This document shows positions 1-7,409 of a stretch of 35,309 nucleotides of DNA, in pieces. Source of the DNA: JADFRG01 sp036986135. GTDB taxonomy: Bacteria; Chloroflexota; Anaerolineae; Anaerolineales; E44-bin32. The stretch is from assembly GCA_036986135.1 (NCBI GenBank), contig BTQZ01000026.1, forward strand, positions 1 through 35,309, written 5' to 3'. The notes beneath the pieces are model-generated. The model had not been told where the DNA came from. It did no database searches and worked only from the letters and a program-made list of their open reading frames with translations. Made by a program: the position numbers and the translations under genes. The number at the start of each line of letters is the position of its first letter. The stretch's first letter is position 1.

Positions 1-11
1 AAAGGCCCGAA

Positions 12-20
12 TGCTATAAT
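12..20 (+). promoter_or_regulatory. Extended -10 promoter of clpC
   Basis: TGCTATAAT is a perfect TATAAT hexamer (15-20) preceded by the TGn extension. Any -35 element would lie before the start of the window. The predicted transcription start near 27 leaves a leader of about 30 nt containing AGGAGG at 45-50. Confidence 0.6.
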
Positions 21-58
21 CGGTTGGACATGCGAAATCGCGTTAGGAGGGTTCAAAA

Positions 59-2533
59 ATGATGCGATTCGACCGCTTTACGGAGCGGGCGCAAGACGCT
101 GCGCAGCGCGCGGCGGAGATCATTCAACGCTACGGACACAATCAAATCGACACGGAGCACATCCTGCTGGCATTGATCGAGCAGCCGCAGGGCGTGATCA
201 CGCAGATCCTCGAGCACCTGAAGGTCGATATCGAGGCCCTGACGGATCGAATCGATCAGCAATTGCGTGCCAGCCCCAAGGCCAACATCTACGGCGGAGG
301 CGCGGGACAGATCTTCATTACACCGCGCGTGAAGCGCGTGGTGGATATGGCCAACGAGGAAGCCAATCGTCTCGATGATGAGTTTATCTCGACCGAGCAC
401 ATCTTCCTGGCCATCCTATCCGAACGCAATACGGCCATCTCACGGCTGCTCAATGAGGAAGGCATCACCAAGGATCGCGTGCAAGAGGCGATCAAGGAAA
501 TCCGCGGGGGGCAGCGTGTCACCGACCGCAAGGCCGAATCCCGCTACCGCACGCTTGAGAAGTATTCACGCAATCTCACAACCCTCGCTAAAGAGGGCAA
601 ACTCGATCCCGTGATCGGCCGCGATCAGGAGATCCTGAGAGTGATCCAGATCCTCTCGCGCCGGACGAAGAACAATCCGGTGCTGATTGGGGAGGCCGGA
701 GTGGGCAAGACCGCCATTGTGGAGGGGCTGGCGCAGAAGATCACCAACAACGATATCCCCGAGATCCTCAGCGGCAAGCAGGTTGTAGCGCTCGACCTGG
801 GCGCCATGATCGCCGGATCCCGATTCCGCGGCGAATTCGAGGAGCGTTTGAAGGCCGCCATCGAGGAGATTCAGCGCGCCGAGGGCGAGATCATCCTTAT
901 GATCGACGAATTGCACACGGTCGTCGGCGCCGGGGCAGCTCAGGGCGCTATGGACGCGGCCAACATGCTCAAACCGGCTCTGGCACGCGGCGAGCTGCAG
1001 GCTATCGGAGCCACAACTTTGGACGAGTATCACAAGCATATTGAAAAGGACGCCGCCTTGGAGCGAAGGTTCGCCCCGGTATATGTCGACGAACCCAATA
1101 TCGAAGAGACCATCGCCATGCTGCACGGTCTGCGCGATCGATATGAGGCCCATCACAAGGTCCGGTACTCCGACGAGGCACTCGTGGCGGCCGCTCGACT
1201 ATCGCAACGCTACGTTACGGATCGATCCCTGCCTGACAAGGCCATCGATCTCATGGATGAGGCTGCCGCTAAACTGCGGGTAGCGCTCTACTCCCTTCCC
1301 CCGGACCTCAAGGAGCTAAAGACCGATCTAGATCGGCTCATGGCCGAGGAAGAGCAAGCCGGCCTGGAGCGCGACTACGAGCGCGCGGCCGAGAAGAAAT
1401 CCGACCGCCTGCGGCTAGAAGCGCAGTTTCGCGAGATGCGAGACGCCTGGGAGGCCGAGCATCAATTGGACGAGATCGTCGATGAAGACGATATCGCCGA
1501 GGTTGTGCACATGTGGACCGGCATCCCGGTCAGCACCATGCTGGAGACCGAGGCCGAGAAACTGCTTCAAATGGAAGAGCGCCTGCACGAGCGCATCGTT
1601 GGACAGGACGAGCCTATCAGCGCCCTGGCGGATGCCATACGGCGCGCTCGCGCGGGTCTTAAAGATCCCCGACGGCCGATTGGGTCCTTTATTTTCCTGG
1701 GCTCATCCGGTGTGGGCAAGACCGAGATGGCCAAGGCGCTGGCTGAATTCATGTTCGACGATGAGGACGCCCTGGTGCGTATCGATATGAGCGAATACCG
1801 TGAGCAACACACCGTCTCACGTCTCTTCGGTGCGCCGCCGGGATACGTGGGCTACGAGGAGGGCGGGCAGCTCACGGAAGCTGTTCGCCGTCGACCTTAT
1901 CGTGTGATCCTCTTCGACGAGATTGAAAAGGCGCATCCCGAGGTGTGGAATGCGCTGCTCCAAATACTGGACGATGGACGCCTGACAGATGGCCAAGGAC
2001 GGGTGGTCGACTTCCGGAATACGGTGCTCATCATGACCTCCAACCTGGGCACGCAATTCGTCACACACGCTGGATCGCTGGGTTTCCGAAGCCGAGGTGA
2101 TGATGCCGAGAAATCGGACTCCGATGACAAGATCGAACAGGCGCTGAAGGACACCTTCCGACCGGAATTTCTCAATCGGATCGATGAGATCATCATCTTC
2201 TCCACTCTGTCGATGGAACAGATGGAGCAGATCGTCGACTTGCAGATGCACAAGGTGAGCGAGCGGCTGGCCGAGCACGGTCTGAACGTGGAACTATCAG
2301 CCGCCGCCCGAACCTGGCTGGCCGAGGAAGGCTACGATCCGGCCTTCGGAGCCCGACCCTTGCAGCGTGCCTTGCAGAAGTACATCGAGAGCCCGCTCTC
2401 CATCAAGATCCTTCGGCGAGAATTCCAGGATGGCGACACCGTGATCGTCGATCACATCGCAGACGAGGGAGTCGTTTTCCACCGCCCGGAAGGCAGCACA
2501 CCGGTCGAGATCGAAGAGGAAGTTCCCGCCTAG
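59..2533 (+). CDS. clpC: ATP-dependent Clp protease ATPase subunit ClpC
   Basis: This is a two-ring AAA+ unfoldase of 824 residues, the usual ClpC length. It has an N-terminal Clp repeat domain (about residues 1-150), a first ATPase module with Walker A GEAGVGKT at 211-218 and Walker B LMIDELH, a short middle region (about 410-480), and a second module with Walker A GSSGVGKT at 548-555 and Walker B ILFDEIEKAH. The short middle domain, and the tripeptide LGF at 674-676 in the position of the ClpP-docking loop, separate it from the disaggregase ClpB. It should feed unfolded cytosolic substrates to ClpP, which is not in this window. The start follows AGGAGG with an 8-nt gap. The gene has its own promoter and terminator and no CtsR or McsAB neighbours. 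Confidence 0.95.
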   Translation: MMRFDRFTERAQDAAQRAAEIIQRYGHNQIDTEHILLALIEQPQGVITQILEHLKVDIEALTDRIDQQLRASPKANIYGGGAGQIFITPRVKRVVDMANEEANRLDDEFISTEHIFLAILSERNTAISRLLNEEGITKDRVQEAIKEIRGGQRVTDRKAESRYRTLEKYSRNLTTLAKEGKLDPVIGRDQEILRVIQILSRRTKNNPVLIGEAGVGKTAIVEGLAQKITNNDIPEILSGKQVVALDLGAMIAGSRFRGEFEERLKAAIEEIQRAEGEIILMIDELHTVVGAGAAQGAMDAANMLKPALARGELQAIGATTLDEYHKHIEKDAALERRFAPVYVDEPNIEETIAMLHGLRDRYEAHHKVRYSDEALVAAARLSQRYVTDRSLPDKAIDLMDEAAAKLRVALYSLPPDLKELKTDLDRLMAEEEQAGLERDYERAAEKKSDRLRLEAQFREMRDAWEAEHQLDEIVDEDDIAEVVHMWTGIPVSTMLETEAEKLLQMEERLHERIVGQDEPISALADAIRRARAGLKDPRRPIGSFIFLGSSGVGKTEMAKALAEFMFDDEDALVRIDMSEYREQHTVSRLFGAPPGYVGYEEGGQLTEAVRRRPYRVILFDEIEKAHPEVWNALLQILDDGRLTDGQGRVVDFRNTVLIMTSNLGTQFVTHAGSLGFRSRGDDAEKSDSDDKIEQALKDTFRPEFLNRIDEIIIFSTLSMEQMEQIVDLQMHKVSERLAEHGLNVELSAAARTWLAEEGYDPAFGARPLQRALQKYIESPLSIKILRREFQDGDTVIVDHIADEGVVFHRPEGSTPVEIEEEVPA

Positions 2534-2550
2534 CTGCACTAGCTCAAGTT

Positions 2551-2586
2551 AAAGCCCCCGCAGTCATCTTGATTGCGGGGGCTTTT
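2551..2586. terminator. Bidirectional intrinsic terminator between clpC and recN
   Basis: AAAGCCCCCGCA (2551-2562) pairs with TGCGGGGGCTTT (2574-2585) across an 11-nt loop. It is followed by TTTT on the plus strand and by TTTAACTT on the minus strand, so it can end both the clpC transcript and the convergent recN operon transcript. Confidence 0.85.
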
Positions 2587-2647
2587 CGTACCTGCCTAAT
2601 CATCATGCACAGGCTTCCTGTGGACGCCTCCCTGAGAGGCTTAGTGT

Positions 2648-4360
2648 CTAGAGTATGGGGACGGCGCCCTCCAAGAGTGCTTCAGCCGATTTTCTGTTGG
2701 CTTCACTGAGATCCCCCAGCATTTCCGCCAACTCATCCAGGCGCGCCTCACGCTCGAGCGGTGACACTCTGGCGAGCGTCCGGCCATGCTCCACGTGCTT
2801 CTCAACTTGATAATGCCAATCGGCGCGCGCCGCCAGCTGAGGCAGGTGGGTCACGCACAGCACCTGGTGCCGCTGCGCCAACCCCTTGAGTTTCGAACCC
2901 ACGACGGTGCCAATCCGGCCGCCGATTCCCTGGTCGATCTCGTCGAAAATAAGAGTCGGTCGACGGTCAGCACTGGCCAGCACGCTCTTGAGCCCCAGCA
3001 TCAGCCGTGAGGTTTCACCTCCTGAGGCTACCTTTGCTAACGGTCTTAGGCCTTCCCCGGGATTAGGTGCGACGAGGAACTCTACCTGGTCCAAGCCATG
3101 CCGGCCAAATGCCACTCGCTTGCCCTCGATCAACACCCCATTTGGATCGTCTCTCCACTCAATCTCAACCGCAAATTGGGCGCCTTCCATGTTGAGCTCT
3201 GCCAGATCTTCAGTGATTGCCTCCGACAACTCCCTTGCAGAATCCCGGCGAGTCTGCGTGAGCTGCCCACCAAGCATGGCGAGCCGAGCCAATAGTTCGT
3301 CCTCTTCCACCCTCAGCGCTTCCAGGCGCTCTTCCGCATGAACGATGCTCTCCAATTCCTCACCTGCCCGGGCCGAGTACTGGAGGATTGCCTCCACATT
3401 GTTGCCGTATTTCCGCCTGAGATCGTGAATCATATTCAGGCGGGCCTCGACCTCATCCAGCCGCATCGGATCGGGCTGAACCTCTTCGAGATAGGTCCGC
3501 AGCTCCGACGCCAATTGACCGAGCTCCTCAACCAAGCTCTGTGCCCGCTGGCTAACACCCCTCATCGCAGGATCGATCTCGGCCAGACTTATCAGGGCTC
3601 CCGTTGCCTCACCTAGCCTTTCTTCAGCAGAGGCACGATCGCCGGTCGTCTCTTCCAGTGCTCCCCGCGCATTGAGCGCCAGGCCCGCAAGTTTTTCTGC
3701 ATTTGCCAGACGGCCGCGTTCCGTCTCCAGTTCTGGAACCTCTCCCAGCCGCAGCCGCGCGGTCTCGATCTCATCAATCTGATAGCGTAGAAGATCCTCA
3801 CGGCGAGCGACTTCCCGCTCGGCGCTCTCCATCTGCTCCCTTTCCTTACGCACAGCAGTGATGCGCCGGTAAGCCTTCGAGTATTCATCCAGATCGGCGT
3901 GTGCAAATCGATCCAGCAATGGCAGATGCTCGCTAACCTTGAGCAAGCTGAGATGCTCCGACTGGCCGTGGACGTCTACCAGCCACTCCCCGATCGTTCT
4001 CAGCAAAGCCAGGCTGACTACGCGTCCGTTGATGCGGCACAAGTTCCGGCCTTCACGGCGAATCTCACGGGCCAGGACGACGAACCGTGGATCATCAACG
4101 AGCTGTTGCTCCTCAAGCAGCGTGTGCACTTCGGCCAGATCACCTAGCTCCATCTCAAAGATGCCCTCGACCAGCGCGAAATCGGCTCCTTTGCGCAGCT
4201 TGGCGGCATCTGCCCGACCACCAAGCAACAGCTCAACCGCATCGATGATGATGGATTTTCCGGCGCCTGTCTCGCCGGTGAGGACCGTAAAACCCGGCCC
4301 GAGATCGAGCTTTAGTTCCTCAATGATTGCGAAGTTGACGATGCTTAATTGAGTCAGCAT
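2648..4360 (-). CDS. recN: DNA repair protein RecN
   Basis: This is an SMC-like ATPase of double-strand break repair, 570 residues, normal for RecN. Walker A GETGAGKS is at 29-36 and the family motif HGQSEH at 131-136. Long charged helices typical of the coiled coils span about 155-385. The ABC signature ASGGETSR is at 445-452 and Walker B LIFDEID at 470-476. The ATG directly abuts the TAA of the upstream B-box gene (TAAATG), so the two are probably translationally coupled. It is the last gene of the ssb-led operon and is followed by the terminator at 2551-2586. RecN genes are classic SOS-regulon members, which fits the LexA-like box at the head of this operon. Confidence 0.95.
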   Translation of the reverse strand: MLTQLSIVNFAIIEELKLDLGPGFTVLTGETGAGKSIIIDAVELLLGGRADAAKLRKGADFALVEGIFEMELGDLAEVHTLLEEQQLVDDPRFVVLAREIRREGRNLCRINGRVVSLALLRTIGEWLVDVHGQSEHLSLLKVSEHLPLLDRFAHADLDEYSKAYRRITAVRKEREQMESAEREVARREDLLRYQIDEIETARLRLGEVPELETERGRLANAEKLAGLALNARGALEETTGDRASAEERLGEATGALISLAEIDPAMRGVSQRAQSLVEELGQLASELRTYLEEVQPDPMRLDEVEARLNMIHDLRRKYGNNVEAILQYSARAGEELESIVHAEERLEALRVEEDELLARLAMLGGQLTQTRRDSARELSEAITEDLAELNMEGAQFAVEIEWRDDPNGVLIEGKRVAFGRHGLDQVEFLVAPNPGEGLRPLAKVASGGETSRLMLGLKSVLASADRRPTLIFDEIDQGIGGRIGTVVGSKLKGLAQRHQVLCVTHLPQLAARADWHYQVEKHVEHGRTLARVSPLEREARLDELAEMLGDLSEANRKSAEALLEGAVPIL

Positions 4361-4906
4361 TTAGATGCGGATCCCGCGCAGGCGATAGAACAAGGTCCCG
4401 ATCATCAGAGCTCCATAAGCGAGCGGCCAGAGCAGACTCGAACCTGCGCGGAGCAGCAGACCGGGATCGATTCCCCCTGATCCGAAGATCATGAACAGGC
4501 CAAAAGGCGCTACTCGGATCAGCCCGTACGCCAGCACTCCCAGGCCTGCTCCCACAGCGGCTGCCATGGGTAAATTGCGACTGCGCCCACCGCGCATCGA
4601 CAATCGCACGAGCTCGGCGATCCCGCCGCCGGCTACTGGGGCCAGGATGAGTCCAAAAAATCCCAGGAAACTGAGTATTCCGACTGCAATTGCGGCACCA
4701 ACCCACGCAATCACCGCTGCGAGTCCGACCTGTAGGTTGCTTGCGGTCTCGAAGATTTCCTGTTGGTCACGCACGCACTCGATGCAGCGGTAACCCACGG
4801 GTGTCTGAACGGCGCAGTCGACGCATATCGGTTTGTCGCAGCGATTGCATCGGAGGCTGGTCTCGCGCCCGGGGTGATTGGCACAGACAAGGGCGGCTTC
4901 TGTCAC
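4361..4906 (-). CDS. B-box zinc finger membrane protein
   Basis: The 181-residue protein opens with a compact zinc-binding domain with C8/H11, C20/C23, C28/C31 and C41/C44, the arrangement of a B-box-type zinc finger, giving two likely zinc sites. It is followed by about four hydrophobic segments (roughly 58-90, 112-133, 135-150 and 155-172), so the finger should face the cytosol as a tether or sensing module. The start is GTG, overlapping the TGA of nadK in a GTGA junction, and the stop abuts recN. Proteins with this B-box plus membrane layout occur widely in bacteria without an assigned function. I cannot assign a substrate or partner; the operon context suggests a link to DNA maintenance only by association. 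Confidence 0.8.
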   Translation of the reverse strand: MTEAALVCANHPGRETSLRCNRCDKPICVDCAVQTPVGYRCIECVRDQQEIFETASNLQVGLAAVIAWVGAAIAVGILSFLGFFGLILAPVAGGGIAELVRLSMRGGRSRNLPMAAAVGAGLGVLAYGLIRVAPFGLFMIFGSGGIDPGLLLRAGSSLLWPLAYGALMIGTLFYRLRGIRI

Positions 4907-5787
4907 CGACCCTTATCCGAAGTTGGATTTTGGCTCATACGGGAAGTGAGGTTGCGATAGAAGTAATCCGGGTCTTGTAGTCGAGCAAAATGCACGACGT
5001 TGTCGGCCGCCCGCAGTTCAACGCGGTCCCGATCCTCGAGCGATACGGGCAGACCCCCATCAACGCTCAGGATGGCCTGGTGATCGGTCCTTACTTCGAC
5101 TCGTACTGAAGAGCCCTCATGCAGGACAATCGCTCGATCCACGGAGAGATGGGGGGCCACCGGCACAATCACGACGTTGCGAAGCTCCGGGGAAAGGATC
5201 GGGCCTCCTGCGGCCAGTGCGTAGGCGGTGGATCCAGTGGGCGTCGCCACGATGAGGCCATCCGCAACGTAGGTGGTTAGGTACCGCTCATCAATCTCCG
5301 TGACTAAATCCACCGGTCGCACAAGTTCCCCTCGACCTATGAAGCACTCATTCAGAACTTCCCATGAGCCGAGCCCCTTACCACCGCGCAGATGATCCGC
5401 GCGGAGCATCATTCGCTCCTCCAGCCAATAATCCCCGTCCATCACCCTGCTGAGCGCCTGCTCCCAATCCGGTTTGCGCACTTCTGTAAGAAATCCGAAT
5501 CGACCCAGGTTGATACCTAGGATCGGGATATTTAGCGGGGCGCAGAGGTGTCCGGCCCTGAGCATCGTTCCATCTCCCCCAAGCACGACGCAAAGATCCA
5601 CAGGCTGTTGGGCTATCTGATCGCGAACCTGGTCATCATTCAGTGGCCCCCAATACGCTTCGCCCGGCAGGTGCTGACCAATGGTTTCGGCCAATTCAAC
5701 TGCCTCCGGCATCTGCGGATTGGCGAGCACCGCAAAGCGCCTGGGGGGTCGCTGCTTGGCCGCAGGCCCGCTTGGGGAACTGCTCAT
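4903..5787 (-). CDS. nadK: NAD kinase
   Basis: It phosphorylates NAD to NADP using ATP or polyphosphate in the cytosol. The 294 residues carry the family hallmarks: GGDGT at 70-74, NLGRFGFLTE at 93-102, and the NAD-binding loop TPTGSTAYALAAGGP at 182-196. The ATG overlaps the TAA of the upstream translin-like gene by one base (TAATG) and the stop overlaps the next start by 4 nt, so it is embedded in the ssb-recN operon. A nadK-recN pairing is common in Gram-positive bacteria and Chloroflexi, which supports the assignment of both genes. Confidence 0.95.
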   Translation of the reverse strand: MSSSPSGPAAKQRPPRRFAVLANPQMPEAVELAETIGQHLPGEAYWGPLNDDQVRDQIAQQPVDLCVVLGGDGTMLRAGHLCAPLNIPILGINLGRFGFLTEVRKPDWEQALSRVMDGDYWLEERMMLRADHLRGGKGLGSWEVLNECFIGRGELVRPVDLVTEIDERYLTTYVADGLIVATPTGSTAYALAAGGPILSPELRNVVIVPVAPHLSVDRAIVLHEGSSVRVEVRTDHQAILSVDGGLPVSLEDRDRVELRAADNVVHFARLQDPDYFYRNLTSRMSQNPTSDKGR

Positions 5788-6434
5788 TAAGATTCCCGGT
5801 TCAACCGGTCCTCCATCGAATGTAGGGCGGATTTCAACTCACTTTGCTGCAAGCTGGTGGTGAGATCTCCGCGCGTTCGCTCCACAATCCCTCGGACGAC
5901 GTCCGTGAGTCTGCGCAGCTTGCCCGTTATGGCATCCGGGAAGTCCACCGTGACAAGCAATCCATAGATCTCGTCCATCATTTCGAGCAGTCGCTCTGCC
6001 TCCGCCGACCGATCGTGGCGCAGAATGTCTAGCGTGCGTCGGCGCAATTCTCCCGCCGCTTCTCCAAGACCTCCCAGATAAGCGGCGTACTCGACCTCAA
6101 GATCATCTGGGTCTGGTAGCGCTTCACCTGATAGGAGCGCAAAGACAATCGAAGCCTCCGCATACTCCTTCAGCGCATCTTGAGTGTAGCCTGCGTGGTA
6201 GAGATCTGGATAAGGTTCGAGTTCCTTGCGAAGTGCTTCCTTAATCACCTGTGCTTGCTGCAGGTGCTCCTGGGCCAGATCGCGCTCGTCTCGATGCGCC
6301 GCTCGAATGGCAGTTGCACAGTGGCGAATCAGTGTGCGAGATCGCTGCAGGGCCAAGTCGCGGGCGGCGTTCTTCCCATCCAGATAGGCCAAGATACGCT
6401 CACCAATCCGGTCTAGTGATTTCAGCTCGCTCAC
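5787..6434 (-). CDS. Translin/TRAX-family protein, putative endoribonuclease
   Basis: This is a 215-residue all-helical protein. The block ALKEYAEA (87-94) followed by LGGLGEAAGEL (120-130) matches the pattern of translin-superfamily proteins; human TRAX has LQEYVEA and later DLTGEL. The TRAX catalytic acidic residues sit as E-x2-E and D-x3-E. Here the same spacing is met by E90/E93 and E125/E129, with Glu replacing the Asp. The C-terminal helices (about 145-195), with an LRRLTDVVRGIVE segment, fit the family's last helix pair. There is no DxDxT motif, so a haloacid dehalogenase label would be wrong. The start is GTG overlapping the DUF3467 stop (GTGA). Family membership is likely from recalled alignments; nuclease activity is inferred. 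Confidence 0.75.
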   Translation of the reverse strand: MSELKSLDRIGERILAYLDGKNAARDLALQRSRTLIRHCATAIRAAHRDERDLAQEHLQQAQVIKEALRKELEPYPDLYHAGYTQDALKEYAEASIVFALLSGEALPDPDDLEVEYAAYLGGLGEAAGELRRRTLDILRHDRSAEAERLLEMMDEIYGLLVTVDFPDAITGKLRRLTDVVRGIVERTRGDLTTSLQQSELKSALHSMEDRLNRES

Positions 6435-6760
6435 TCGCTGCCCGGCGCCTCGGGCGGAGAAGGCTTAAACAATTGGCTCGCCAGATGGGGTCCCTCCGGA
6501 AGCTGAATCTCACCGAACTGGGATTCGAATCGAGCGATGTGATCGTTCAGGGCTCGTAGGAAGAGCTTGGCGTTCAGGCCGGTCATCACGACCCGCGCCT
6601 TGACTTTTGCGCGCGGAATGCGCGGCATGACCTGCGCAAAGTCCATCACGATCTCAGAGGCAGAATTTGTGACCATGGCGAAGTTCGCGTAGGTAGGGTC
6701 CAGATCAGCAGGTACATGGACCTGCACCTGTCCGGCAGGGGCTTTAGGTTGGTCTGTCAT
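6431..6760 (-). CDS. DUF3467 family protein
   Basis: The 109-residue soluble protein has the DUF3467 core: a YANFAMVTNSASEIVMDF segment (24-41), then KVKARVVMTGLNAKLFLRAL (52-71) and an amphipathic helix. The acidic, proline-rich tail looks disordered. The function of the family is unknown to me. It starts at an ATG 66 nt after the end of ssb, with a strong hairpin in that gap, and its stop overlaps the translin-like gene by 4 nt. The conserved core and tight packing argue that it is a real gene. Confidence 0.85.
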   Translation of the reverse strand: MTDQPKAPAGQVQVHVPADLDPTYANFAMVTNSASEIVMDFAQVMPRIPRAKVKARVVMTGLNAKLFLRALNDHIARFESQFGEIQLPEGPHLASQLFKPSPPEAPGSE

Positions 6761-6783
6761 TGGGATGCTCCGTGTATGGGGGA

Positions 6784-6808
6784 GGCCCTCGAGCAGTGCT
6801 CGAGGGCC
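6784..6808 (-). other. Perfect 12-bp hairpin between ssb and DUF3467
   Basis: GGCCCTCGAGCA (6784-6795) and its exact reverse complement (6797-6808) are separated by a single base. Downstream on the minus strand there is no T-run, so it is not a standard intrinsic terminator. It could protect the ssb mRNA end or attenuate the downstream genes, giving more ssb than recN. Confidence 0.5.
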
Positions 6809-6826
6809 GTATTGGATTGTAAACGC

Positions 6827-7228
6827 CTAGAAGGGGATTTCGTCTTCCGTGGCAGGGCCCATTTCCTCCGCAGCCAAGGCATCTTCCCGGCCGCCTAGGA
6901 AGCGGACGGTCTGTGCATTGACCTCAAAGGAGGCCGCCGGGGATCCATCCTGCCGGTTCCAGATGCGAGGGTTGCCGTTTTCGTCCGGCACCAAGCGTCC
7001 CTCCACCAGAACCTGACGGCCTTTGCGCAGATATTGATGCACGGTCTCCGCCTGGCGTCCCCAAACAGACACGCGGAACCAGACCGTCTCGTCCACCTTC
7101 TCGCCTGAGCTGTCGGTGTAGCTCCGGTTTGTGGCCACAGACATATTCGTCACCGCCTGACCACTCGGCGTATACCGCATCTCGGGGTCGCGACCGAGAT
7201 TGCCAACAAGAAGAACTTTGTGAAACAC
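6827..7228 (-). CDS. ssb: Single-stranded DNA-binding protein
   Basis: It binds ssDNA during replication, recombination and repair. The 133 residues form an OB-fold (about 1-105) opening with MFHKVLLVGNLGRDPEMRYT, followed by a short linker and the acidic tip DEIPF, which recruits partner proteins. The start is GTG, with AAAGGAG at 7235-7241 six bases upstream. The short linker is at the low end for bacterial SSBs. It is the first gene of the operon that ends with recN, instead of lying between rpsF and rpsR as in many bacteria, so this may be a repair-associated or second copy. Confidence 0.95.
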   Translation of the reverse strand: MFHKVLLVGNLGRDPEMRYTPSGQAVTNMSVATNRSYTDSSGEKVDETVWFRVSVWGRQAETVHQYLRKGRQVLVEGRLVPDENGNPRIWNRQDGSPAASFEVNAQTVRFLGGREDALAAEEMGPATEDEIPF

Positions 7229-7307
7229 AGGGGGCTCCTTTCCGGTGGGGGGCAGTCTTCCGTTACGGCCCGGGTGGCCGATTCATGTACGTGTAGTCCC
7301 ACCGTAC

Positions 7308-7323
7308 TAGAACAATTGTACTA
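7308..7323 (-). promoter_or_regulatory. LexA-box-like palindrome over the ssb promoter
   Basis: On the plus strand this is TAGAACAATTGTACTA, one mismatched pair away from the perfect dyad TAGAACAATTGTTCTA. That fits the GAAC-N4-GTTC type of LexA site known in Gram-positive bacteria. It overlaps the -10 hexamer, a position suited to repression. No lexA gene is in the window. Confidence 0.4.
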
Positions 7324-7342
7324 ATTAATCGGAGTTTGTCAA
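7315..7342 (-). promoter_or_regulatory. Sigma-70-type promoter of the ssb-recN operon
   Basis: On the minus strand TTGACA (7342-7337) is followed after 16 nt by TACAAT (7320-7315). A transcription start near 7308 gives a leader of about 80 nt before the ssb GTG. Confidence 0.75.
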
Positions 7343-7409
7343 GTCCGTGCTGTGAGCCTGTAGTGTTATCCATGCACTGGGCCCGCTTTATCCGTGTACT
7401 GCTCGTGCA

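Noticed and set aside
566..1156. 196-codon minus-strand frame inside clpC
   Set aside because: A shadow of a highly conserved ClpC ATPase module.
59..2533. ClpB disaggregase as the identity of the first gene
   Set aside because: The middle domain is short and an LGF ClpP-docking loop is present, which fits ClpC.
5787..6434. Haloacid dehalogenase label for the translin-like protein
   Set aside because: No DxDxT nucleophile motif or other HAD motif is present; the protein is all-helical with the TRAX acidic pattern.
7337..7409. Short GTGCA/TATCCGTG repeats after the aminotransferase gene, considered as a repeat array
   Set aside because: The copies are short, irregular and few; no regular spacers as in CRISPR and no terminator-like structure.
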